A stretch of DNA of 64,000 nucleotides, from positions 1 to 64,000 of the forward strand of contig NZ_JACJRG010000011.1 of NCBI RefSeq assembly GCF_014697125.1, read 5' to 3'. Every line of letters starts with the position of its first letter. Within the stretch, counting starts at the first letter, position 1. Source of the stretch: Anabaena minutissima FACHB-250. Its GTDB lineage: Bacteria; Cyanobacteriota; Cyanobacteriia; Cyanobacteriales; Nostocaceae. Under the pieces are notes generated by a model, which made no database searches, was not told the origin of the DNA, and saw only the letters and a program-made list of their open reading frames with translations. This document shows positions 29,420 through 38,525 of the stretch, in pieces. Both the position numbers and the translations under genes were made by a program.

Positions 29420-29896
29420 CTATTGAATGGCTTCTATATCTACCGCAGAACATTGCAAGGCATTATCACACGTATAAACTAGCAATGAACCATCGGGGCG
29501 CAGTTGAAACAAAAAATTATCGGCGTTATACTCGGCTGGAGTCCTTGTCCCGGCGACAACGGGACTATATCCTAATAATACTAATCCTCTGGATGAAGAT
29601 TTAAGTTCCATTGTTTGATCAACGGCTACAGTTCTACGTCGTTGGGGATGAAAATATCGGGTTCTCATCGCTCCCAAATAGCCGTCCATCCTCAGAATAC
29701 TTTCATAAACAATGCCATCAACACTGTAGGTAAGTTTCCATGTTCCATAAAGGGGAGAACTTGCTTCTGTTAGTTGAGCAATGGTAAATGAGGAAGGCTG
29801 TGGAGTTATTGGAGAATTAGCATTTACTGGCTTCATCCCAGAAAATCCCATTCCTACGATTAACACTCCCATTGCTATAGTTTGTTTAAAATTCAT
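29420..29896 (-). CDS. Exported protein of unknown function
   Basis: This 158-residue protein has a signal-like N-terminus (hydrophobic residues 8-20, then VNANS). The mature part has a lipocalin-like beginning (LYGTWKLTYSVDG) and two C-terminal Cys (TCDNALQC) that may pair. GGAG precedes the ATG. I do not recognise a named family. It converges with trpB. Confidence 0.65.
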   Translation of the reverse strand: MNFKQTIAMGVLIVGMGFSGMKPVNANSPITPQPSSFTIAQLTEASSPLYGTWKLTYSVDGIVYESILRMDGYLGAMRTRYFHPQRRRTVAVDQTMELKSSSRGLVLLGYSPVVAGTRTPAEYNADNFLFQLRPDGSLLVYTCDNALQCSAVDIEAIQ

Positions 29897-30619
29897 ATCT
29901 GGCTTTTCTCCAAATTAGTGTTTAGATTACTGGCAAAAAATTACATGAGAATTTACGCTCTGGATGAAGTTAGACTTTTTTCAACTTCATCCAGAGGTTA
30001 ATACAACTTGAATTCTGCCTTATCGCATGATTATTAATATTTTTTAATAACTTCTCAGAGAGAAATAATATTGTTTTTAGTCACAGCCAAATTCACATTT
30101 TATCCAGTGGATTATTTCGTGTTTAATAAATAATCAGGGCTAAAAAGGCTAACAAATTTATTTGTTCATAATGCATAAGACTATACTAATATAAATCTAA
30201 TTATTAAATATTTATATACTTAATGAAAAAAATGAATTTCATTAACTGTTTTAGAGCTTTTTTAGGGTTAAAAATTAGGTTGATGAGCTACTTTTTTGCC
30301 CAAAGGTAACAAGTTCATTTTTAAGAATGATTATTTTAATATATAGAAACATTTACTATCAACTAATAATCCAATTTAGGCATTTGTAAACCTATTTATT
30401 TGAGCTTTATTGAGAACCAGTAATATCAGAGTAAATTCATATTGGGCAAGTATGAGTATTAGCGATCGCCTACCCATTTATGAAAAACTATGAATTTAAA
30501 AGTTATCAGAGAATATTCGTAGTTAGGTCACTATAACCAAAGATATATGACCACAGAGGGAAGTTGTTCAATTTATAACAGTCTGGTTAGATGGTTGCAA
30601 CAACTACATGGCTTGAAAA
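29897..30619. other. Long AT-rich intergenic region
   Basis: About 720 bp, very AT-rich, between an exported-protein gene and the first CAP gene. Only very short frames occur (e.g. 25 codons near 30232). No RNA gene is recognised. Confidence 0.4.
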
Positions 30620-31399
30620 ATGCTTCGGACAACAATTTATAGTCTTGCTCTAGGAAGTTTCGTTCTCGCCAGTGGAGCGAGTGCTGTTTCTTTACAAACT
30701 CAATCTGTAAATCAATCTGTTCAGCCAAATTCTTCAACCATTAACTACGATCTAGCACAATATTTTCCAGGACAATACAATCGTCGTCCTAGAACATTTA
30801 ATCGTCCTGTACAATCTTTTCCCCAAAGACCATATAATCCTGGACAATCGAATCCCGGCTCTTTCGGTGGACAATCGAATCCCGGCTCTTTCGGTGGACA
30901 ATCGAATCCCGCTTCTTCCGGTGAACAATCAAATCCCGCTTCTTCCGGTGAACAATCAAATCCCGCTTCTTCCGGTGGACAATCAAATCCCGCTTCTTCC
31001 GGTGGACAATCTAACTCTAATGCTGCTTCTATAGAACAGTCAGTTTTCAACCAAATCAACCAATACAGAGCTTCCCTAAATTTACCAGCACTCACACGTA
31101 ATTCTGCTATTGATGAGCAAGCTAGAGGTCATAGCCAAAATATGGCTAGTGGTCAAGTTCCATTTAGCCATCAGGGTGCTGAACAGCGATTTAAAGCAAG
31201 TGGTGTTGCTTACAAATCAGCTAATGAAAATGTTGCTTACAACCAAGACAGAGACCCCGCTACGAGTGCTGTGCAAAGTTGGCTAAAAAGCTCAGGACAC
31301 CTTGCTAACATCAAAAGCAATACGAATGTGACTGGTATTGGTGTTGCAGTTAACGGCCGAGGCGTAGTTTATCTGACCCAAATTTTCATGCGTGCTTAA
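30620..31399 (+). CDS. Exported CAP (SCP/PR-1-like) domain protein with nonapeptide linker
   Basis: This 259-residue protein has a signal peptide (to about residue 22), then a Gln/Pro/Arg-rich stretch. About eight tandem nonapeptides of the GQSNPGSFG / EQSNPASSG type (coded at about 30841-31020) come next. A CAP domain follows, with the conserved HSQNMA, FSHQGAEQR, ANENVAY and SSGHLANI blocks (His and Glu of the CAP cavity). It is likely a secreted or wall-associated protein. The linker DNA is a 27-bp minisatellite and probably varies in length. A paralogue lies 264 bp downstream. Confidence 0.88.
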   Translation: MLRTTIYSLALGSFVLASGASAVSLQTQSVNQSVQPNSSTINYDLAQYFPGQYNRRPRTFNRPVQSFPQRPYNPGQSNPGSFGGQSNPGSFGGQSNPASSGEQSNPASSGEQSNPASSGGQSNPASSGGQSNSNAASIEQSVFNQINQYRASLNLPALTRNSAIDEQARGHSQNMASGQVPFSHQGAEQRFKASGVAYKSANENVAYNQDRDPATSAVQSWLKSSGHLANIKSNTNVTGIGVAVNGRGVVYLTQIFMRA

Positions 31400-31510
31400 A
31401 AGGGATTGGGGACTAATCAATTCAAAATTCACTCATAGCCTTCGGCAAGGCTTGCGCCTACAAAATTCAAAATTAAATAACTGGGGATTGGGGATTGGGG
31501 ACTAATCAGC
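31400..31510. repeat. Dispersed and tandem short repeats
   Basis: It contains GCCTTCGGCAAGGCTTGCGCC followed by CTACAAAATTCAAAATT, which recurs in reverse form at about 43735-43785, and a GGGGATT tandem run. Confidence 0.55.
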
Positions 31511-31663
31511 TCAAAAGCCAAAAGATTATTTCTTATATCCTCTGCTCCCCTGCTCCCCCTGCTCCCTTACTTTCCGATGAATCTCCAAAAGTATCCTGTT
31601 CTATATTCTAAAGATGAGAAGTTAGAGTATAGGTCTTATAGTCTGTACACAAAGTAATTTCGC

Positions 31664-32209
31664 ATGTCCCGACAAACTGCTTTTGGCATCGCTTTAAGTA
31701 CGCTTGTCCTTGCGGGAGGGTTGCTTGTTCCCCCCATCGCAGGCCATACGTCTACACAAGCACCTACTGAGGATCAACCGTTGTCGATTGTTTCTAGTCA
31801 GGTTGCTAGCTCTACGGCGTTTCAAACTACTGCTTTAGAAAAATCAGTGTTTGAACAGATTAATCGATATCGGGTAGCTAGGAGGTTGCCAAAGCTAACT
31901 CTCAATGCCAATATTACTCGCCAAGCCAGGATTCACAGTCGAAACATGGCTAGAGGAAAAGCCGCATTTAGTCATAACGGATTTGAGGAGCGAGTTTATG
32001 CTATTCCTCTTCGCTACAATAGTGCTGCTGAAAATCTTGCTTTCAATCGGGGATATAGTGATCCGGCTAATCAAGCGGTGATTGGTTGGTTAGAAAGTCC
32101 TGGACATTTGAAGAATATCCGAGGTAATTACAACCTTACAGGAATTGGTGTCGCGGCTAATCAGAAAGGTGAGGTTTATCTTACACAAATTTTTCTGCGT
32201 ACTCGCTAG
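31664..32209 (+). CDS. Exported CAP domain protein
   Basis: This 181-residue protein has a signal peptide (hydrophobic residues 8-24) and a CAP domain with HSRNMARG, FSHNGFEER, AAENLAFN, SPGHLKNI and GEVYLTQIF. It is a paralogue of the preceding gene without the repeat linker. The pair probably arose by tandem duplication. Confidence 0.88.
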   Translation: MSRQTAFGIALSTLVLAGGLLVPPIAGHTSTQAPTEDQPLSIVSSQVASSTAFQTTALEKSVFEQINRYRVARRLPKLTLNANITRQARIHSRNMARGKAAFSHNGFEERVYAIPLRYNSAAENLAFNRGYSDPANQAVIGWLESPGHLKNIRGNYNLTGIGVAANQKGEVYLTQIFLRTR

Positions 32210-32274
32210 ATGGCATTGTGGTTTTTTTGCACAATAATAATGTATGTCTAACTGCATATATTATTAAGTGATTC

Positions 32275-32904
32275 ATGACATTACAAGACTTTCAAGTAAG
32301 CGATCGCGATCTGAGTGATGCGGCTGTGTCCCAATATTTACAGTCTGAAGTGCTGGCTGTTGATACCGAAACTATGGGATTATTACCGCAGCGCGATCGC
32401 TTGTGTCTAATTCAGTTGTGTAACCCCCAAGGCCAAGTAACAGCTATTCGCATCGCCAAAGGACAAACAGCAGCTCCCAATTTAAAGAAACTGCTAGAAG
32501 CTACAAATGTCCTGAAATTATTTCACTTTGCGCGTTTTGATGTCGCTACATTAAGGTATTATTTAGACATTTATGTGCAGCCAATTTTCTGCACCAAGAT
32601 TGCTAGTAAGTTAGCTCGCACTTACACCAATCGTCACGGACTCAAGGATGTAGTGCAAGAGTTAGAAGGTGTAGAACTCGATAAAAGCTCTCAAAGTTCC
32701 GATTGGGGTAACGCCAGTAATTTGTCTGAAGCGCAACTGAATTACGCCGCTAATGATGTCCGCTATTTAATTGGCGTGCAACAGAAGTTAACCGCTATGC
32801 TCAAACGCGAAGAACGTTGGGAACTCGCTCAACAATGTTTTCAAGTTCTACCCACAATCGTCTCTTTGGATTTATTACAATTCAAAGATTTATTTGAGCA
32901 TTAA
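32275..32904 (+). CDS. rnd: Ribonuclease D-type 3'-5' exonuclease
   Basis: This 209-residue protein has the DEDDy catalytic set: DTETMGL (Exo I), FHFARFDVATL (Exo II) and YAANDVRYL (Exo III, Tyr-x3-Asp). It lacks the C-terminal HRDC domains of E. coli RNase D, the usual state in cyanobacteria. It would trim structured RNAs. It is preceded by 65 bp after the CAP gene, so it probably has its own promoter. Confidence 0.9.
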   Translation: MTLQDFQVSDRDLSDAAVSQYLQSEVLAVDTETMGLLPQRDRLCLIQLCNPQGQVTAIRIAKGQTAAPNLKKLLEATNVLKLFHFARFDVATLRYYLDIYVQPIFCTKIASKLARTYTNRHGLKDVVQELEGVELDKSSQSSDWGNASNLSEAQLNYAANDVRYLIGVQQKLTAMLKREERWELAQQCFQVLPTIVSLDLLQFKDLFEH

Positions 32905-32947
32905 AGAAGCTAACTTTTCACGGTATCTGGAAAACCTCTCTCTAAAT

Positions 32948-32968
32948 CTCTCTCCTGCGAGGAGAGAG
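32948..32968. repeat. Short palindromic repeat downstream of rnd
   Basis: CTCTCTCCT pairs with AGGAGAGAG around GCG. It may act as a terminator; the sequence context (CCTCTCTCTAAATCTCTC) also looks like a dispersed cyanobacterial repeat. Confidence 0.5.
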
Positions 32969-33100
32969 ACTTTGAAATCCTGGTTTGGAAGTTAGATTTT
33001 CTGTGGACTTTTCCACATGACTTGAAAAGTCAGATTAAAGAAGCAGTCATAATTCGTAACTCGTAATTGCTTAAACAACTTACGAATTACGAATTAATTT

Positions 33101-33556
33101 CTACACGTCCTTTTCTTGCGTCTCCAGATGATTTTTCATGCGATCAACGACATTATAATCATCTGCACCTGCGGGGGTTTGTGATTCAATAATGCCTTCT
33201 GTGGGGCCACCGATAGCCTTCCACGCAGCTAGACCACCTTTAAGTTCTGATACATGGCTAAACCCAGCAGTACGAAGCATTCTAGCTGCTTCGGCGGTTT
33301 GTTCTTCTGTTGCACCGTAGATATAAATATCACGGTTTTTGTCTAAAGCTGGTGCGGCGCGATCTACCAGTTGATCTATTGGCATGGGCATTGCACCCAT
33401 GATATGACCTTCATTATATATAGAGCGATCGCGTACATCCAAGATTGTAAAAGCTGGTTCACCCCATTCTAGACGGGACTTAACTACATGAGCATCAGAT
33501 TGCGCTTCTATAGGTGGTTGTGGGGGAATAACACCGCTTAGTAAATTGCTATTCAT
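33101..33556 (-). CDS. Rhodanese-like domain protein lacking the catalytic cysteine
   Basis: This 151-residue single-domain rhodanese has the typical ILDVRDRSIYNEGHI and MPIDQL elements. The active-site loop, however, reads YIYGATEEQT, where a Cys would normally follow the strand. It is therefore probably not a sulfurtransferase but a binding or regulatory version. It stands alone near the NACHT gene, 127 bp from that gene's stop codon, on the same strand. Confidence 0.82.
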   Translation of the reverse strand: MNSNLLSGVIPPQPPIEAQSDAHVVKSRLEWGEPAFTILDVRDRSIYNEGHIMGAMPMPIDQLVDRAAPALDKNRDIYIYGATEEQTAEAARMLRTAGFSHVSELKGGLAAWKAIGGPTEGIIESQTPAGADDYNVVDRMKNHLETQEKDV

Positions 33557-33682
33557 AACTTAACTATTACTTGCTTACTGCATTATGTGCAATTTAACTA
33601 ATGATCCTGAATTAAGTTCTCTGGCTTTGGTATGAATAACGGCGAATACTGGAGGTAGATTTAGTAGCACAACAGATTTTTG

Positions 33683-36013
33683 TTAGGTTTTAGTGTCTGC
33701 GATCGCTAAAAATAATTCATCCTCAATCTGCTGTTTTAATTCCTGGTTAATGCTCACACTTTTCTCAAGACAATCAATGATTAATTTATTAGCATTGAAA
33801 TATGCTTGCAATAACTTTATTTCTTGGTTATTCAACTCCCAATCATAACCGATATTACGATATTTAATAAAATTTTGTCTGAGGGCTTGTTTCCAAAATA
33901 TGCTATTTTTCTGCCACCAAAAATAGAATTTTTCTGAATTACTTTCTGTACAAGGTAATTGTTTTTTGAGCTTTTGTAGTTCTTGTTTAAATTCAGCGTC
34001 CCTAACTAAGTCAATAGCTTCATCCAAAGTAAGGCTCAAAGCATGAGCATGGTTAAAATCATGAATGATGTTGAGATGATTTTCTTCAGCCAATTTTAAC
34101 TCATGCACACAATTGAGAATGCTAAACAGCAACTCATCCAGTGCCATTTCTGGGTTAAAAGCTAAATTCTCAATAAAATTCCATTGTATTCTGTAATTTG
34201 CAGTGATACCAAAAGTGTAACCATAAATAAAATAAAAAGCACGAACAGCAGCAGTGTGATTTTTAATAGATGTAGAATTAGTTTTTTGGTTTAACCAAAT
34301 GAGATATTGGCGTATTTTGTGATCATTTACTACAAGTGTATCAACCTGATTTTTCATTAACTTGATAGTTTCATCAACACTTGATAGCATATTCAGAGTT
34401 AGCAAAAAGACATTATACCAACGCTCTTCAGTGATATGGTATATCAATGATGTCCAATCCGTATCTTGGTACTTTTCAACAAGGTTTCTCGCAGTTAGAT
34501 ATTCTAATAATCCTAAATTAGAAAAAGAGTATATTCCCCTGGCTCTCTCCACCAGTAAACCATCTTGGAATAACAGACCTTCTAGCACTGATTTCTTGTC
34601 TAGATACACTTGTGATTTATCTAGAGCCAGATTGGCTATAGTCGGTAAATGTTGAGCTATCAACTGCTGAAGTCTTTCCTGCTCAAAAAAATAATCCCCT
34701 GAGATAAAAGTGACAGCAGCAATTTGAGCAAGTAGCTTTTTTTTAGAATTTAAGCTCAAATTAGCGTAAAAACTATCTCGTTTAATACCTCTTATTTCAT
34801 CCCACCTAACCAATAAAGTGTTCATTACTTGCTCATACAACTTAGCTGGATTAGATGGTAATTGTCCTTTAACTTGGAATAATAAACAGATGAGATGTAG
34901 CAATAGGGGTACTCGCGCTAACTCTCGAATGCGCTGGTTTTCTGGCAAGTTAAGGTGCTGGATGAATAAACTACTAGTAGCCTCAGCTTTACTAATAGAC
35001 TGATTAGCCACCGCGACAAACCAGTTTTTGACAAAAACTTCTATTTGTTGGGCATTAAAATCTGCTAATTCCACCTCATTAAATCCGGGAAATCTATATT
35101 TATGCGCGGCAATTCGGCAGCTAATAACAAACTGATTTTTATAATAAATCTGGCTAAATTTGCGAATTTCTCTAATTACATTATCTGTATGCTCTAGCGG
35201 TACTTCATCTAGTCCATCAAGTAAAATCAGTACCCTGCCTTTATTTAGTACAGTTAAAGCGGCTTCCTCATCAATTCCACAGGAGTAAAATACTTGGCTA
35301 ATGTATTTCTCAATGTTGAATTCCTGTTCATATTGTGCATCTTCCGCAAATTCCTTTAACCTGATAAATACTGGGACATGGTGAGGTTGAAATTTACCTT
35401 GATTGCACGCGATCGCCAAATGCTGCAAAAATGTTGTTTTACCTGACCCAGATTTACCTAACACCATCAACTTTGAGTACCGTAATCCGGCTTCCAACCC
35501 TGGTAATGTTTGCCGATGGTTGCTTTGTCCCAGTTGGTAAAAATTAGACTCTAGGGGTGATTCTTGCAAAAGATCAGAAATCTCCCGCCATTGCTGACTG
35601 GTGATTTCTTCCAAAACACTGACATGGGTATAAATTTCATCTAATGGTATCGCCCGTGCAATATCTAACATTTGGAGAGTATTGCACTGATCTTGGATTT
35701 TGTCCTGGCACTTTTGCCGCAATTCCTGCACTAAAGTATTGAAGTCAAAATTATTAGGCTGTAGTTGCAGAGTGCCTTTAGATACCCAATCTTCATGTAA
35801 ACTAGCCACCTGTTGCCAAGACAGTCCCAACTGTCGGCAAATTTGCACAAAACAACTACGAGAAACTGGTTCACCCGCAAAAAACTTGGAAACTGGTTGG
35901 CGCGTGATTCCTAAAGCGGTTGCTAATTTTTGCTGACTCAAGGTTTTATCAGTCAAAGCCGTTTTTGCAGCTTTAATACCTTCTGATGAAGCTTTTAGTC
36001 CTCGGCTTGTCAT
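33683..36013 (-). CDS. HTH-NACHT domain NTPase (NLR-like)
   Basis: The protein is 776 residues from the ATG at 36013, with GGGAG just upstream; an ATG at 36115 would add an unlikely hydrophobic leader. An XRE-like helix-turn-helix lies at about residues 20-70 (QQKLATALGITRQPVSKFF). A NACHT NTPase follows, with Walker A GKSGSGKTTF (about residue 185) and Walker B LILLDGLDEVP (about residue 260). The remainder is helical and may match the NACHT C-terminal helical domain. Bacterial NACHT proteins include antiphage defence systems, and this could be one. No effector domain or partner gene is seen, so the output is unknown. Confidence 0.85.
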   Translation of the reverse strand: MTSRGLKASSEGIKAAKTALTDKTLSQQKLATALGITRQPVSKFFAGEPVSRSCFVQICRQLGLSWQQVASLHEDWVSKGTLQLQPNNFDFNTLVQELRQKCQDKIQDQCNTLQMLDIARAIPLDEIYTHVSVLEEITSQQWREISDLLQESPLESNFYQLGQSNHRQTLPGLEAGLRYSKLMVLGKSGSGKTTFLQHLAIACNQGKFQPHHVPVFIRLKEFAEDAQYEQEFNIEKYISQVFYSCGIDEEAALTVLNKGRVLILLDGLDEVPLEHTDNVIREIRKFSQIYYKNQFVISCRIAAHKYRFPGFNEVELADFNAQQIEVFVKNWFVAVANQSISKAEATSSLFIQHLNLPENQRIRELARVPLLLHLICLLFQVKGQLPSNPAKLYEQVMNTLLVRWDEIRGIKRDSFYANLSLNSKKKLLAQIAAVTFISGDYFFEQERLQQLIAQHLPTIANLALDKSQVYLDKKSVLEGLLFQDGLLVERARGIYSFSNLGLLEYLTARNLVEKYQDTDWTSLIYHITEERWYNVFLLTLNMLSSVDETIKLMKNQVDTLVVNDHKIRQYLIWLNQKTNSTSIKNHTAAVRAFYFIYGYTFGITANYRIQWNFIENLAFNPEMALDELLFSILNCVHELKLAEENHLNIIHDFNHAHALSLTLDEAIDLVRDAEFKQELQKLKKQLPCTESNSEKFYFWWQKNSIFWKQALRQNFIKYRNIGYDWELNNQEIKLLQAYFNANKLIIDCLEKSVSINQELKQQIEDELFLAIADTKT

Positions 36014-36574
36014 ACTCCCAGAAAAATATATTATTAAATGGTAAAAGACGTAATTTTTTATACGTAGATGCCATCTGGACAATAACTCGTATATACCCGG
36101 AGAAGGAGTCTTCATCGGGTTATTTCGAGTAGGGTATGTTAGGTAGATTGCGTAGGTGATTTCTTCATGGCTGTAATTTTTCAGCCACTCACCAGCAGTT
36201 AGAGAATGATTAATCGGTAGAGAAACACACTTAGGAACACACTAAAAGTCAAAATTTCTCTTAACTGTGAAGATTCACGATTATAGCATCCAAGAATCAA
36301 AACATACCAAGCTTATACGAAACTCATACATTTGGTACGCAATACGATAGCTGAACTTTTCAGAAATTTAATGGAAAATTAAGTGTAGCCCCGTAGTACA
36401 GAGGCAATGTATAGCAACAAATGCCTGTAAGTCTACGTAATTGCAGAAATAGGAGGGAATAAATACCCCCTCATGAGGAGCAAATGGAGCATCAAAAACC
36501 TCCAGGGTAGCTTCTCTTCAGGAGCTTTACAGACAGCAAAATTAATTGCCAAATCAACATTAGGCTAGAACATT
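36014..36574. other. Divergent intergenic region NACHT / response regulator
   Basis: About 560 bp. No gene is supported. A possible hairpin, AGGAGG...CCCCCT, lies near 36450-36470. Promoters for both flanking genes are expected here. Confidence 0.35.
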
Positions 36575-37279
36575 ATGGTGATGCTGACCGCTTCAAATCC
36601 TAAAATTCTTGTTGTAGACGACGACTTTGGTGTTCGCAACCTTATATATCGCTTTTTAAGCCGTAAATATCAAATTGAGTCGGCGGCTGATGGTAAATCA
36701 GCTCTAGCGTTATTTGATCAATTTGACCCTGCTTTAGTAATTCTCGATTGGAATCTCCCAGATACTAGTGGTTACAATCTGTGTCAAGAAATGCAGAGTC
36801 GGAATAATGTTTTAGTGATGATTCTGACTGGGAGGACAGAAGAAACAGATAAGATTAGAATTATGGCTGCCGGTGCTGATGATTTTATTACTAAACCGTT
36901 TAGTTTAGCGGAAATAGAACTCAGAGTGCAAGCTCTCTTAAGACGTATCCGCGCTATTAAACAATCTCCTTCACAGCGTCTGATTTTCAAACAGCTAGCA
37001 ATTAACCCAGATGGTAGAGAAGTCACCCTGAATGATAAACCTCTCAATTTAACGGCGTTAGAGTTTAATATTCTACATTTTTTGGCAAGCCATCCCGGTC
37101 AAGCTTGGAGTCGTCCCCAACTCATCCAAAAAATCTGGGGTTGCGACTATGTAGGAGATGGACGGGTAGTTGATGTACATATCGGTCAGCTACGTAAAAA
37201 ATTAGAAACTGATACTAGTGTCCCGGAGTTTATTAAAACTGTTCGCGGCTACGGTTACAAGTTTGAAATCCCAGAATAA
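36575..37279 (+). CDS. OmpR/PhoB-family response regulator
   Basis: This 234-residue protein has a receiver domain with the acidic pair and phosphoacceptor (ILVVDDD, VILDWNLP), Thr (ILTGRTEE) and Lys (ITKPFS) all present. A winged-helix DNA-binding domain follows (VDVHIGQLRKKLE...TVRGYGYKFE). The ATG at 36581 is an alternative start. No histidine kinase is adjacent, so the partner is unknown. Confidence 0.9.
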   Translation: MVMLTASNPKILVVDDDFGVRNLIYRFLSRKYQIESAADGKSALALFDQFDPALVILDWNLPDTSGYNLCQEMQSRNNVLVMILTGRTEETDKIRIMAAGADDFITKPFSLAEIELRVQALLRRIRAIKQSPSQRLIFKQLAINPDGREVTLNDKPLNLTALEFNILHFLASHPGQAWSRPQLIQKIWGCDYVGDGRVVDVHIGQLRKKLETDTSVPEFIKTVRGYGYKFEIPE

Positions 37280-37488
37280 AAGACAATTGTGATATCCAAA
37301 CATTAAATTGCATACAGACAGTGTTGCTAATATCAAGCGGATTGCTACACTTTATTTACATTCTTGGTTTTGATAGTTGCAATAAATTTGCAAATGAATA
37401 CTCAAGTCGGTTACAAGTAATTATATTGAGGCTTGCGTATAGAGATTGGTGTTAGTTTTGGGTACTAATCCCAACAATCTCAGGGAAT

Positions 37489-37797
37489 ATGGTGTCTACC
37501 AAAGCCTCAAATAAAAGCTCTGTTGGTTTTGAATTATTGTCCCAGCATCAGTTTCTACTCAGTCAAGATGTACTGAATTTATCGGATATTCTCCCTATAG
37601 ACAAAACTTGGGATAAGCATAGAGTCAATGCTGAACAGGTTTCTAGTTACTACGCTACAGCCGAAGAAGATTTCTTCAATGAGTATGCTTGGCGGGTAAA
37701 GAGGTGTTCGGAGTTGCTAGAGTTCCAATTATTACCAGAAGATTCGGAAAATAGTCTTAAATTAAAGAGGTTATATGCGGGAGTTAGAAGAAAATAA
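37489..37797 (+). CDS. Small protein of unknown function
   Basis: This 102-residue protein is acidic in the middle and shows no signal or membrane segment. CAGGGAAT lies upstream of the ATG. Its last 23 bases overlap the start of the next small frame (37775), which suggests translational coupling. No family is recognised. Confidence 0.5.
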   Translation: MVSTKASNKSSVGFELLSQHQFLLSQDVLNLSDILPIDKTWDKHRVNAEQVSSYYATAEEDFFNEYAWRVKRCSELLEFQLLPEDSENSLKLKRLYAGVRRK

Positions 37798-37900
37798 CCA
37801 AGACCTCATTGACACAGATGAAGAGATGGATGAGGTTAATCATGGACGTTTGACTTTCCAATGGGATCACAAATTACATAAGTACAAGATAGAGGGATAA
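37775..37900 (+). CDS. Small acidic protein of unknown function
   Basis: This 41-residue frame (MRELEENNQDLIDTDEEMDE...) overlaps the end of the previous gene in another frame. It has GAG/GGTT-type weak ribosome-binding context. The Glu/Asp-rich composition and overlap favour a real coupled gene over chance, but there is no homology evidence. Confidence 0.35.
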   Translation: MRELEENNQDLIDTDEEMDEVNHGRLTFQWDHKLHKYKIEG

Positions 37901-37906
37901 CTGAGG

Positions 37907-38218
37907 TTATTGACGATACTCGTAATCAGCAAGATACGGTGGTTTCAGTCGTCTAAAGAATGTAGAAGCCGAATCTAAAAGATAGTGAGTATAAGCAGAA
38001 TGTCGATGATGTGGATAAGTAGAGGCAAGACGGTGATATTCAGAAATAGGCGCAAAAAACCAAATAACTTTTCCACTTCGATAGTGAGTTATGTGATGAA
38101 TCTCTACAGAATTAGACCAACCTAAAAATTCTGACTTGGTTAAAAAATAATTAGGAATAAAGATACGTCCAAGAGGAACACCAGGAATTAAATGCAAGTT
38201 AATCAAAAACTCAGGCAT
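37907..38218 (-). CDS. Protein of unknown function
   Basis: This 103-residue protein starts at an ATG with a strong GAGGTGAAC Shine-Dalgarno. It is rich in aromatic residues and His (HHITHYRSGKVIWFFAP, YPHHRHSAYTHYLL). No membrane segment is clear. It ends 6 bp from the end of the convergent small gene. The family is not recognised. Confidence 0.6.
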   Translation of the reverse strand: MPEFLINLHLIPGVPLGRIFIPNYFLTKSEFLGWSNSVEIHHITHYRSGKVIWFFAPISEYHRLASTYPHHRHSAYTHYLLDSASTFFRRLKPPYLADYEYRQ

Positions 38219-38525
38219 AGTTCACCTCATTTATTTGATTGAAATTTCAACTCCCATCAACCCGAAGGGAACAAAAAAATATCACTTCATCGTAGAAGGG
38301 AAAGATTTATTAAACTCACCACTTTCAGGCGTTAGCCTACCCAACCAATATCTAAGGGACAAAACGCAAAATCCCAGTCAACTAAAGAGTGGATGACTGG
38401 GACTGCGAAGATATTAATTACCTTCGCTCGAAGCCAAAAAACAGCTTCGATATTAATTTCATAAAAATTTAGAACAATATTTCAAAAAATGGCGTTGAAC
38501 TAAGAGAAAGCGCAATCATTAATGA
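38219..38525. other. Intergenic region with hairpins after pdxA
   Basis: TCCCAGTCA (38372-38380) pairs with TGACTGGGA (38394-38402). A second small inverted repeat (GCGAAG...CTTCGC) lies at about 38404-38427. One of these may terminate pdxA on the minus strand, but no clear T-run is present. Confidence 0.45.

Noticed and set aside
30745..31095. Minus-strand frame opposite the CAP linker
   Set aside because: It is antisense to the nonapeptide repeat and is open only because of the repeat.
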